Of a DNA stretch of 64,000 nucleotides, positions 1-10,250 are shown one piece after another. The position numbers and the translations under genes were made by a program. The notes below the pieces were generated by a model. The model had not been told where the DNA came from. It saw only the letters and a program-made list of their open reading frames with translations, and ran no database searches. This DNA is from Bactericera cockerelli (lineage: Eukaryota > Arthropoda > Insecta > Hemiptera > Triozidae), in the NCBI GenBank assembly GCA_024516035.1, contig CM044955.1, forward strand, positions 54,835,257-54,899,256, given 5' to 3'. Numbering within the stretch: the stretch's first letter is position 1; every line of letters starts with the position of its first letter.

Positions 1-160
1 TTATTACACATTTACGTTAAACGCTGATGAAAAACAATACAATTTTTAGTACCTAGCCCTTTTTCCAGAAACACTTTCCACTCTGAAAATCCCTGAATCT
101 CCATTTCAACCGTCACACGACTTACTCTAATTAACCCATCAAATTAACTTGCGTTCAATT

Positions 161-215
161 GCTTTGAGCATTAACCTCGCCTGGTGGTTACATTCCACTA
201 AAGAGTGTTATTATA
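161..215 (+). repeat. SINE family B, 3' end fragment
   Basis: The motif TTAACCTCGCCTGGTGGTTA, followed by a CCACTAAAGAGTGTTATTAT tail, matches the 3' end of the fuller copies at 27,400 and 41,932. The remainder of 1-504 is AT-rich with no recognisable feature. Confidence 0.7.
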
Positions 216-504
216 TTTATTTTTAAATTTATTTAAAACAGGATAACATATACAAGAAATATTATTATAGAAACGGATATTTGGTGTTTATGAAAGTGAA
301 AGTGGTTTCTGGAATAACGGCCTAGTGAGTTCATTAGGCAAGTTATTGATTATTAAAAGTTCCATACCCGAAAGTCGTGGTATTTAAGATATGCATGCTA
401 GTCACTATAATTTTACTACTGTTCTGGTACCACCCATCACGATTTTATTTATTTATTAAATATAACTTTTAAAATACATTTTAATATAACTTATAATTTA
501 GTTG

Positions 505-700
505 TCACCATGGTCGAGTTGGATAGCGCACTCGGCTTGCACGCAGGAGACCCGGGTTCGATTGCCGGCGGGGTTTTTATTATTTCGGTTATTTACTTGC
601 TTGTTGCCAAGTCCACTCATACCTCGCGAGGAAAAATGAGCATGTAGTTCTTACAAGCAATGGGTTTCTTAGCAAAATAGTGGTATTAAAGGTCTCGTTT
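505..700 (+). repeat. tRNA-derived SINE, family C
   Basis: A tRNA-like head with a GGGTTCGAT B-box is followed by the family body (CCACTCATACCTCGCGAGG, then AAAAATGAG). The same body occurs at 8,466, 17,336, 30,727, 33,249 and 44,430. This copy is diverged. The flanks to 1,339 are AT-rich and otherwise empty. Confidence 0.7.
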
Positions 701-1339
701 TGATGTTCTACTCTCTGAAGATGTGACATAAAAACAAAGAACTGGATATAAGACTTACATATATATAATAATAATAATAATAATAAGCCCTCTGACTCTC
801 TGTACAGAACACGGGCCTCCTTTTTCGAGGTTTTAGTTTGTTTTCACAAATACATTACATAAACAAGATATTCACATTATTGTTACATAAATAAAGACGT
901 ACATAATTGTATTTTAATATGATGTAACTTCTAGCATTTTACTAAAATAGGTAAAAATGCCGGTTTTTGTCTGCGAATTAACAGTTGACGTTTAGATTAG
1001 AGATCGAATTTGCGAACTTCAAAAGAGGGCCTTCATAACAGGGTTATAGGTATCTCGTAGAGACAACATTATCTAATGCATTTGAAAACTTGTATATTTA
1101 CTCCATGTAAATAAATGTGAAAATTTGAAAGATAAATGTAATTTCGGTATGATAAATTTCATCAGTATGCTGATTATTACTGTCGGTTGAATTTTGTTGG
1201 TGAAACCAAGCATAGGTCTTTTTTTTAACCTGTCTTCATTTATCTACATTCTATAACATTAGGTCATTTCCTATTTTTTTTTTTTTTTTTTTTTTTACTG
1301 GAAATTTACATGAATTTGTACATTTTCTAAGTGTTTATT

Positions 1340-1615
1340 AAATTTACTGCCAGGTGCGGCCGGTGCTAAGGAGCTGCGGAACTGGAGCACCCCCAGACGA
1401 AAAGAAAAAGAAACGAATTTCTCAATTCCTAGCTCGTACACAATGAAAATCATCACACATTCCTAGAATAATTATTGCATAATTATTATGATTGACATGG
1501 TAGACAAACTCAAACTATTTAGATACTGGAAGAGCGACTTTACAAATTCCATTTTAGACCGGTTTATGTGGCAGCACCCCTAAAACATTTTCCCACCGGC
1601 CGCGCCTACACGTCA
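1340..1615 (+). repeat. Interspersed repeat, inverted partner at 46,125-46,385
   Basis: Blocks such as the GTGCGGCCGGTGCTAA start, the AAAGAAAAAGAAACG stretch and the ATTCTAGAATAATTATTG-like core recur in opposite orientation at about 46,125-46,385. No coding capacity is visible. The boundaries (GC-rich GGCCGG at both ends) suggest a short TIR-type or composite element of unknown class. Confidence 0.55.
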
Positions 1616-1724
1616 GAAATTCTATCTCCGATTTTTTTTTTTTTTTCAATTACCTAGGTTTATTTAATTTTGCAATCGAATATGTAATATTGTTTATGCA
1701 ATTAAACTATCCTATTTGTGTTAA

Positions 1725-1850
1725 TCAGTATCGTGATATCACAACTACTCAGTCTCACTCGGCAATTTTTTTTACAGAACTCGGGGCTCGAACCACCGAC
1801 CTCCACAAGTTCGCCGCCTTATCGATCAAGCTACTGAGGTCGGTTGCAAT
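1725..1850 (-). repeat. tRNA-derived SINE, family H
   Basis: Read on the minus strand this has the head CCTCAGTAGCTTGATCGATA, a GGTTCGAG B-box and a tail running to GATATCACGAT. The same family is found at 25,105, 29,038, 40,803, 44,296, 59,334 and 61,848. Confidence 0.75.
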
Positions 1851-1987
1851 TTTGTACTTAGCATTTTTGCTGTTGTATTTTTGTATGAAACGAAACGATA
1901 AGTCCGCCGCCTTATCAATCAAGCTACTGAGGTCGGTTGCAATTTTGTACTTAGCATTTTTGCTGTTGTATTTTTGTATGAAATGAA
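1808..1987. repeat. 93-bp tandem duplication of a SINE H head plus flank
   Basis: The segment beginning AGTTCGCCGCCTTATC and ending in TTGTATGAAA occurs twice at a 93-bp spacing. The 98-residue open frame over it is only a consequence of this duplication. Confidence 0.8.
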
Positions 1988-3390
1988 ATACTGATCTGTT
2001 GGTTTAATGGGACTACCTGCCCTACTTTGACAGTCTAAATAAAACACATTAACTACTGAACTCTCTTTGGCTACACAATTGTCCCAGTCAAAAAGACAAA
2101 GAAAGTTAGCCTCAGTGATCAAACACCTCGGCCGAGGTGGGAAGAACTCCTATATAAAAGCAAGAGACAGCGCGGCAGAGTGTAAGGTTATACTTTCATA
2201 CAAAGTATTGCAAAACGCATGAGAATCGAACTTGCGATCTCTAGAGTTTTTTTTTGTTTGTTTGTTTGAAAAACTCACTTCCAGATGCCTTTTTCGTTGT
2301 AAAATTCTGCAGTTTCAACACTCCAAAATATTGCAATATTGAATGTTACGTAAACTCCTACTATGTAATATCTAGCTAAATATAAAATTAAACTAAAAAC
2401 TGTAAATAATCTATACAGGGTGGACCAAAAAAACGTTTACACCCGTTAATGGTAGATTACTGACGACATTTCCAGACCGGATCTGCAATCCGTTTTTTCG
2501 GATTCGCCTTCGTAACTGCACAAAGTGATTTTTTGCAACTTTCTGAAAAAGTCCGACTTTAGCTTATTCTTCAGGTCAGAACTTTTTTCCTGTTTAAGAT
2601 GAGTCGACTCTGAACAATTCTGCAGAAAGCCAACAAAATTTCGATGTTTCTAGCTACACTACTTTGTTTTTTACGGTTTGGTTTGGCATCTTTTTTGACC
2701 CCTGAATAGAAAAAAAAATCCTATGTAAGTTTTTTACACTTTGAAACACTCAAGATTTGCCCGAACAAATTTTGGCACAGACATGGGCAAGTTTGATAAA
2801 AGTTGGCGGCCAACCCGAGGATGCTAAAAAATAATTTTACGATTTTTTATCACGTGATCTTCTGGGAAAACGAACCAGGTAAGTCTCAAAAAATGATGTT
2901 CAAAATCTTAAAAGTGTTGACCGTGTAGGGTCGTCTTGTGCTCAAAGAGTAATTAGCTATTTATGTCTGATAATTATTTTCCTTGGAATTAATTAAAGGC
3001 CAGTCAAATTAATGATTGTTTGTTTCTCGATGATAGTTTTCAAGCATATTTTTCTGCATTCTGTGAAATATTATCTTTTAACTTCTTGAGTTTTTAAGTA
3101 CAATTTACATAATTATTATTATTTTTTGGATGGTGAAATGGCAGATGTGCATTTAGCATATGGAGCCGCAAACAGGAACATTTGGGATCACGTGAAAAAC
3201 ATAGTTTACGAAATACCAGTGGAGACGCAAGAGTAGCAGAATCTAGTAGCAAGAATCCTGTTGGCATTCGATGACCTGACAGAAAAACCTGGAATCTTCC
3301 GCAACATTCGACGGAACATGATGAAGAGATTCAACATTTGCATCCAGGAAGGTGGACGCCACTTCCAACAGTTCCTCTGAGGGAATTGAG

Positions 3391-3481
3391 AAGGGAGAGA
3401 GAGAGAGAGAGAGATAGATAGAGATAGAGAGAGAGAAAGAGAGAGAGAGAGATAGAGGGAGAGAGCGAAAGAGAGAGAGAG
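3391..3481. repeat. (GA)n microsatellite
   Basis: About 90 bp of GAGAGA with GATA interruptions, inside the long-TIR element. Confidence 0.9.
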
Positions 3482-3759
3482 GCTAATGAGAATGTGAGAA
3501 ATATTAGCTCGTAGGTAAGAAGGCTTGGCTCACAATAAGTGCTTACTAATCAAAACACAGTGGCATCACAATGCCAAAAACAGCAGATAACGGACAAATT
3601 TACTATCTCTGCAAAGCTATGAATAACTCCACTCCACAGTTCTGAGGCAGAACTAAGTTACCAAAGTCACCATTGGTTTCAAAAATTGTGTGAGGAGAAT
3701 CCATAGTGTGTACTATGGCTAAATAAAAAATGGCAACAGTCTTTTTTATTTTGTAGACA

Positions 3760-3848
3760 TGAATTTTTTGCTGGCTCTGGCGTTCGGACCCGGGTGGGAT
3801 CTTCCGCATGGCAAGTGACTAGCTTACCACTGAGCTAATCGTGCGCTT
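3760..3848 (-). repeat. tRNA-derived SINE head, family A
   Basis: On the minus strand: GCGCACGATTAGCTCAGTGG (A-box), CTTGCCATGCGGAAG, then a degenerate B-box. The family recurs at 7,498, 29,764, 40,562 and 49,858. Confidence 0.7.
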
Positions 3849-5094
3849 CTAATCGTTTCTCATTGAACATACTAACACAAAATGTTTTTTTTTTTTTAAA
3901 TACCTTTTTGTTTATACCAAAATAGTATAAAACATAATAAAGACTGCAAAAGTTTTTTCATTTTACAAAATATTATCTTGTTTTTTTTTCAAGATTTCTA
4001 TTAAGAGTTGGCAATCGGTAAATATTTGTTATTTAATTAGTATTGTTTATGATAGAAGAACCTACCTACATATTTACCTGTCTTTATTTTATAAACTCTA
4101 TTTTCGTTAGCAAAATTCGCTAGTTTTTTTTTCTCGTAGAGAAGCATAAGAAGAACCATCCTTACATTATCAAGGCAGACTCTCAGGGGCTTACATGAAT
4201 AATAATTATGTGTATTATGATATCAATAGTATCTGATATAACTCAATTTACAGATGGTATTAACACCAAAAAAACCATAAGTTGTTGGTTTTACAACAGA
4301 TCAGATACAGGTATGAATAAAATATTCCATCAAATTTTTTTGATAATTAAAATAAAATTGACCGCCGAGAATTGAACCTCAGTCATGCGACCAACACGCT
4401 TAGCACTACCACATCTAGCTAACACCACTGACAATCTAAAAAGCACAAATATTATCATTTGATTTTTCCTAAACTGGCTGATGAAGGCATGTGAGACCGC
4501 GGTATTCAAAAGAAGCAATGTAAACAATTTTTGTAAACAATACAAGACGCCCTTACACAGTCTACAGCTAGATAACTCTTAGGATTTTTGAAGAGTTTTT
4601 GGCAAACATCTAATAATTTTTCCCAGAAGATCACGTGATAAAAATTTGTAAAATTATTTTTTAGCATCCTCGGGACGGCCGCCAACTTTTATCAAACTTG
4701 CCCATGTCTGTGCCAAAATTTGTTCGGGCAAATGTCGAGTGTTTTATTTAGTAAAAAAGTTTTTTCGTGTGTTTTTTTCTGTTCAGGTGTCAAAAAAGAT
4801 GCCAAACCAAACCGTAAAAAACAAAGTAGTGTAGCTAGAAACATCGAAATTTTGTTGGTTTTCTGCAGAATTGTTCAGAGTCAACTCATCTTAAACAGGA
4901 AAAAAGTTCTGACCTGAAGAATAAGCCAAAGTCGGACTTTTTCAGAAAGTTGCAAAAAATCACTTTGTGCAGTTACAAAGGCGAATCCGAAAAAACGGAT
5001 TGCAGATCCGGTCTGGAAATGTCGTCAGTAATCTACCATTAACGGGTGTAAACGTTTTTTTGGTCCACCCTGTATATATAAAATCCATTTACAT

Positions 5095-5800
5095 TCATTC
5101 ATAATCAACGCAGAGCCTAAACGGCTGGGCCGATTGACTTGAAATTTTGCAGGAAGCTTCCCCTTATGATGTAGGGGCGTACTAAGAACGGATTTTTTGA
5201 AGAAAACAGGGGTTCTCAACTTATGGCCAAAAATTAACATTTATTGATAATCAACGCAGAGCCTGAACGGTTGGGCCGATTGACTTGAAATTTAGCAGGA
5301 AGCTTTTCCTTACGATGTAGGGGCGTACTAAGAACGGATTTTTTTAAAAAGAAAAACAGGGGTTCTCAACTTATGGTCAAAAATTAACATTTATTGATAA
5401 TCAACGCAGAGCCTAAACGGCTGGGCCGATTGACTTGAAATTTAGCAGGAAGCTTTTCCTTATGATGTAGGGGCGTACTAAGAACGGATTTTTTTAAAAA
5501 AGGAAACAGGGGTTCTCAACTTATGGTCAAAATTAGTCATTTTTAGAGTGTTGTCAGATTCTCAAAAGGGTTGAGCTGAATGACTTGAAATTAGGCAGAA
5601 AACTTCTTTGAAAGAAGTTTTTCAAAGATAACAGGGGTCCTCAACTTATGGACAAAAGTAGACATTTTAGCGTCTTGCAAGATTCTCAAAACGGTTGAGC
5701 CGAATGACTTGAAATTTGGCAGACAGCTTTTTTTGTGATGTAGGGGAATAATAAGAAACAATTTTTAAAAGAAAATAGGGGTTCTCAACTTATGGTCAAG
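5095..5800 (+). repeat. Helitron subterminal tandem repeats
   Basis: Five diverged units of about 130-150 bp start near 5,101, 5,249, 5,398, 5,540 and 5,680. The shared core is GCCGATTGACTTGAAATT, then AGGAAGCTT, and each unit closes with GGGGTTCTCAACTTATGG. Direct repeats of this form just inside the 5' end are typical of insect Helitrons. Confidence 0.75.
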
Positions 5801-5823
5801 CTGGATCGCGAATACTATGTTTT

Positions 5824-7480
5824 TTGACTCATGAAAGATACTCTCCTGTCATACATTTGGCCGTCCACTTTGAAAATGGACAAAGGGTAGTTTTTACAAC
5901 CGAAAATGTCCAACAGAGAATTGACAAACCTCCTAAAACAACATTTGGAGGTTTTTCCATGGCGTTTTTCCAACTATGCAACCAGGATGAATTTGCAAAG
6001 ACTGTTTTTTATAATGAAGTACCAGCATTTTTGTGTGGAAAAACAACATGTTCCAAAGAAGGAAAAAAAGATCAATCGTTCCAGGACATCCGGGTGTAAA
6101 AAAAGACCACGTTCTTGGTAAAATTTATACCGTACATCCGAATGACTCAGAATGTTCTACCTACGATTACTTCTACATAAAGTGCGAGGACCTGCTTCAT
6201 TCAGAAGCCTCAAAATGGTAGGCGGCATTGAATACCCTACATTCCATGCTGCATGCCTAGCCAGGGGTTTGTTACTTGATGATGCGCAAGCAATGTGAAC
6301 ATTATTACCAACAGAACTTATTTGGCAGAAATTTCATACAACACGTTTCAAATGAGGTCTTTCGTCTCTGAAAAAGTGCCATTACTCAATAGTGAACAGA
6401 GATACGTGTATGAAACTGTACTTCAGAGCGTCACTTCATCTCTTGATTCTGTAGGTAATAATTTGTTCTTCTTAGATGCTCCAGGTGGAACTGGAAAAAC
6501 ATTCTTAATAAACCTTTTGTTAGCTACAATACGCAAAGATGGAAATATTTCCATTGCTGTTGCATCGTCCGGTATTGCCGCCACACTGATAGAAAGAGGC
6601 CGCACTGTTCATTCTGCTTTGAAATTGCCACTCAATTTAAATTCAGTAGATACACCAAGCTGTACTATTGGAAAGCAAAGTGATATGGCCAAAGTCCTCA
6701 GGGATTTCAAGTTGATCGTATATGATGAATGTACAATGACTCATAAAACTGGCTTAGAGACCCTGGACCGTACTCTACAAGACATTCGTGGTGTTAAAAA
6801 TCTTATGGGTGGTAAAACTGTGCTACTGTCTGGAGATTTTAGACAAACTTTACCTGTTGTTCCACGTGGAACAAGAGCTGACGAAGTGAAGGCATGTTTA
6901 AAATCATCCATTTTGTGGCCACAGATAACTGTTCTTTCTTTAAAGTTGAATATGCGTGTACCTGTACACCTTCACGCTGATCAAAATTCAGAAGTTTTTT
7001 CGAAGATTTTGCTTCGGATAGGTGATGGACAGTTACCTGAACAAAATGAAAAAATTGTATTTCCTACCGAACGCTGTCAGTTATTAGTCGATTACAACAC
7101 CTTCCTAGACACTATCTACCCCAATCTAGATGACCCAAGTGTTGTTGTCCCTGTTTGGCTAAAGATAAGGGCCATACTAACACCAAAGAATGATAATGCT
7201 CTGTAAATTAATAATGACTTATTAAAAAGAATGCCTTCTGAACTATCAACTTACGAATCCATAGACACTGTTGTGGAAGAGGAAGACCCAACCGAATTTC
7301 TTAATACACTACATCCTCCTGGCTTGCCACCCCATTGGCTATGCCTTAAGGTTGAAGCACCAATAATATTACTAAAAAATCTGAGACCCCCGAAATTGTG
7401 TAACGGCACGCGGCTTCAAATTACATCCTTAAAAAAAACATTATCGAGGCAGTTATATTCACAGGGGCTGGTGCAGGTGA
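5824..7480 (+). pseudogene. Helitron PIF1-type helicase remnant
   Basis: The longest piece (6,295-7,206) reads through a Walker A (DAPGGTGKTF), a Walker B region (LIVYDECTM) and motif III (LLSGDFRQTLPV), all typical of the helicase half of Helitron RepHel. Upstream, 5,824-6,290 carries the preceding region in shifted frames (LAVHFENGQRVVF; then YDYFYIKCEDLL; then a frame ending ARGLLLDDAQAM). Downstream, after an in-frame stop at 7,204-7,206, 7,231-7,440 continues with TEFLNTLHPPGLPPH and LCNGTRLQI. There are at least three frameshifts or stops, no Rep domain and no ATG at the head. This is a dead copy. Confidence 0.85.
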
Positions 7481-7497
7481 AACGGTATATGTACACA

Positions 7498-7585
7498 GGA
7501 TTTTTTTGTCGGCGCGGGGGTTCGAACCCGGGACCTTCCGCATCGTAAGCGAGTGCTTAACCACTGAGATATTTGTGTGCTCATT
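7498..7585 (-). repeat. SINE family A head inside the Helitron
   Basis: A GGTTCGAACCCGGGACC B-box region and a TTAACCACTGAGAT A-box region, read on the minus strand. It breaks the helicase remnant just after its GTRLQI block. Confidence 0.75.
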
Positions 7586-7627
7586 TAATCTGTTCATTAG
7601 CAACTATGCACTTGGGTTCTTTTTTTT

Positions 7628-7755
7628 TAATGGAAGGCAGGAAAAAATCTTTCAAAGACACCCAGATCCTGCCTGGGGTGTGGGATTTCCACCCACTAAA
7701 AACCCACCTTCTCTAAAAGCTAACCGCACTTGGAACCGAAAAATATCATTACTTC
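7628..7755. repeat. Interspersed repeat J
   Basis: The segment from GGAAGGCAGGAAAAAATC to CACTTGGAACCGAAAA recurs inverted at 30,227-30,360 and directly at 58,480-58,605. It often lies beside SINE A and may be a LINE 3' end. No coding. Confidence 0.65.
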
Positions 7756-8148
7756 AAGTGCGGCGCTGCGCTGTAGGGCACCTACTGATTTCGTTGTAGT
7801 GCCCTCCCATCTCTCTCTTGGGTTGTAATGTGATTTCCGACAACCACTTTAATTTCAAAAGAGTTCAATTCCCCAGAAAACTATGTTTTGCCATGACGAT
7901 AAATAAGGCACAGGGGTAAACTCTCGAGCTAGCTGGAATTGACCTTAGAACGATTGCTTCTCCCACGGTCAGCTCTATGTTGCTTTTTCCAGAGTAAGGT
8001 CTGCCAAGTCCCTCATTGTTCATTGTGTTACAGCCAGATGGTATAACAAAGAACCTGGTGTGTAAAGAAGTGCTTCAATAACCATAAAACTTATGCAGCG
8101 GCGGTGGCCATGCCTTAACTAAAATGTGGCCATGCCTTGGCCACGCGA

Positions 8149-8167
8149 AGCGGGCGTAGCCCGCTAG
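8149..8167 (+). other. Helitron 3' terminal hairpin and CTAG end
   Basis: A seven-base-pair stem AGCGGGC/GCCCGCT with GTA loop, overlapping the terminal CTAG. This marks the right end of the 2.4-8.2 kb composite. Confidence 0.8.
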
Positions 8168-8319
8168 TAAAATATAAAATGTTTTTGAAGCATCATTTTT
8201 GAGTTTTTTTTTTTGTGAATTCATTACAATTAGCCATACGAATATGTACTCTTAGTTATTTTCGAATATAAGCCGGAGTGGGCACAACGTTGATAATTAC
8301 ACGCCCGTGAAAAAGTCAT

Positions 8320-9775
8320 GGCCCTTAGCTCAAAAAAAGAGGAAAAACTAATTTGGTTACATTCGTGTCCCAACTTACACTAAACGGACTATAGAGAAAT
8401 AGTTAAAACTATTAACTCCTGATACTTATGTAGTAATATTCAGAGGACCTTGGTAAAAATATTTTGTATTGTACGAATTTCTTTGTGGTGAAGCACAAGG
8501 CTTCTTCACAATTTTTGTGGGTAGCGCAGCATTACTAAGAGCCTCCTTTACATTTCGAATTATTCTATTACATTAATTTCTTTTTACTCTGGTAATGCCG
8601 CCACTGGTCGTTACTCATACAAGTAACTACTCATTTTTCCTCACGAGGTATGAGTGGACCCCGAACATCCAAGTACAGAGCAGAAAAAATCCTCCCCCGC
8701 TGGGAATCGAACCCAGGTCACCATGTGTGCAATGCCTAGCGCGCTAACTCGCTCTGCCACAGTGACTACTCCTTGGTAAAAATATTTTATCAAGCTCGCC
8801 GGGAGGCGAGCTTTCGTCAGAAGTATCGCGCCAGCCGGCCTATTTCCTTATAAATTCGTGTCCCAACTTACACTGAACGGACTATAGAGAAAGAGTTGTT
8901 GAAAACTGCTAGGAAGTATAAACTCCTAATACTTCGGATGTAATATCTATGAGCCAGGCCACGCTCTAACCTCTAAGTGTTTATTTTAACTCCTTTTAGG
9001 TAATAAACTCCTGATAATTTGTAGTATTATCCATTGGCCCGAGACCTCAGTAAAATGATTTTATCTTTAAGGTATACATTCCTAATACTACTGGTGTTAT
9101 ATTCAATGGCTCAGTCAGTACCTCGGTAAAAAAAAAGATTTTTCTCAATAAAGAGGCAACCTTGGCTACTCGTGCCTCAACTTACCCCCGAACGGACTAT
9201 AGAGAAAGAGTTGTTGAAAACTGCTAGGAAGTATAAACTCCTAATACTTCTGATGTAACATCTATGAGCCAGGCCACGCTCTACATTAAGTGTTTATTTT
9301 AACTCTTTTTAGGTATAAACTCCTGATACTTTGTACCTAGTAATATGCATTGGCTGGAGACCTCAGTAAAAAGATTTTACTAACTCCTTTAAGGTATACA
9401 TTCCTAATACTTCTGGTGTAATATCCAGTGACTCATGCCGTGTTCCAGCAGCATACCATTTTTTTATTAGCTGCTTTAAAGGTATAATAAACTCCTAATA
9501 CACCTAGTGAAATATCGTGAGTCCAGGCAAAACATTTCTCAGTAAATAACACTTTTTCAACTGCTTTCAGTTATCTAATAATACTTTTGGTATAATATCC
9601 AGTGGCCAAACCATGTCAAGCCTCAGTATTAAGAGAATAACTACTATAAACTCCCAATTCTTCTGGTGTAATATCTATAAGCCAGGCTCCATCCCCTCAT
9701 AATAATTGTTTATTTTAACTCCTCTGAAGTATACTCTCCTAATACTTCTGGTGAAATATGTAGTGGCCAAACCTA
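8320..9775. repeat. Degenerate tandem repeat field
   Basis: About ten or more diverged units of roughly 100-120 bp. The recurring core is TAAACTCCTAATACTTCTGG, then TGTAATATC, then GAGCCAGGC or similar, with TTTTAACTCCTTT linkers. A larger block (TTCGTGTCCCAACTTACACT and onward) is itself repeated near 8,365, 8,853 and 9,165. No coding. Confidence 0.75.
8466..8772 (-). repeat. SINE family C, complete, with 16-bp target duplication
   Basis: TTGGTAAAAATATTTT flanks the insertion on both sides (8,450-8,465 and 8,773-8,788). On the minus strand the head carries CTGGGTTCGATTCCCAGC and the body ends in the GCGCTACCCAC region. It sits inside the tandem repeat field and is younger than it. 9,776-10,250 beyond the field is AT-rich with nothing recognisable. 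Confidence 0.9.
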
Positions 9776-10250
9776 AGGGCGAATAATTAGATATTTTTGT
9801 TAAACCTCTGTGTACTCAAGTCCTAGATTTTATGTAGTTTTTTTTTCGGATTTATCGGCGCTTTAACAAGGCGATATATGCGTATTGTTTTAAATCTCGA
9901 TTTTGCCCTAAAAATATTAGAAGACCAGCTCTATTCCTTGAGCTAGGTACCAGTTTCGAGTACTGAATTAATTAAAACTCAGACAAAGAAAAGAACAAAG
10001 AGAGTGACACATTTTTAGATAAAATAAATTTCCTTTATTGTAATTGATTCTTTTACAAGCACAAACACAATACAAAGTTTTCCTTGGTATCACATAACTT
10101 AGGTTGGAAAGGAAATTAAACAACTAAATTTCAGATTTTTCAATGAGACATGCACATTTTCTCGTGAAGCAATGTCTTGAGTTTTGAGTGAGGTTTCTGC
10201 ATTTTGGTAACACATCACAATGCTTATTCTATACAAAGAAAATAATTATA

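Larger units (their letters stand above)
2416..5072. mobile_element. Long-TIR DNA element nested in the Helitron 5' end
   Basis: Starts CAGGGTGGACC and ends GGTCCACCCTG. The arms are inverted repeats of about 460 bp (2,416-2,877 and 4,618-5,072), differing by scattered substitutions and a few indels. TATA flanks both ends (2,412-2,415; 5,073-5,076), giving a TA or TATA target duplication as in Tc1/mariner-like elements. No transposase frame is visible in the 1.7 kb interior, which holds a GA microsatellite and a SINE. Removing it restores an uninterrupted Helitron start. Confidence 0.8.
2410..8167 (+). mobile_element. Helitron, degraded, carrying nested insertions
   Basis: The 5' terminus is TC at 2,410. 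It is followed by TATA and then, beyond a nested element, by TATATAAAATCC at 5,073, the TC-TATATATA-AAA start common in insect Helitrons. The 3' terminus is the hairpin AGCGGGC-GTA-GCCCGCT overlapping CTAG at 8,164-8,167, followed by T, as expected for insertion between A and T. Inside are subterminal repeats, remnants of a PIF1-type helicase (5,824-7,480) and SINE insertions. The frame is broken in several places and no Rep HUH motif is visible, so it is not autonomous. Boundaries are inferred from the nesting. Confidence 0.8.

Noticed and set aside
6295..7206. Functional PIF1 helicase host gene
   Set aside because: No ATG at the head, frameshifted upstream and downstream parts that match Helitron RepHel, and position between Helitron termini.
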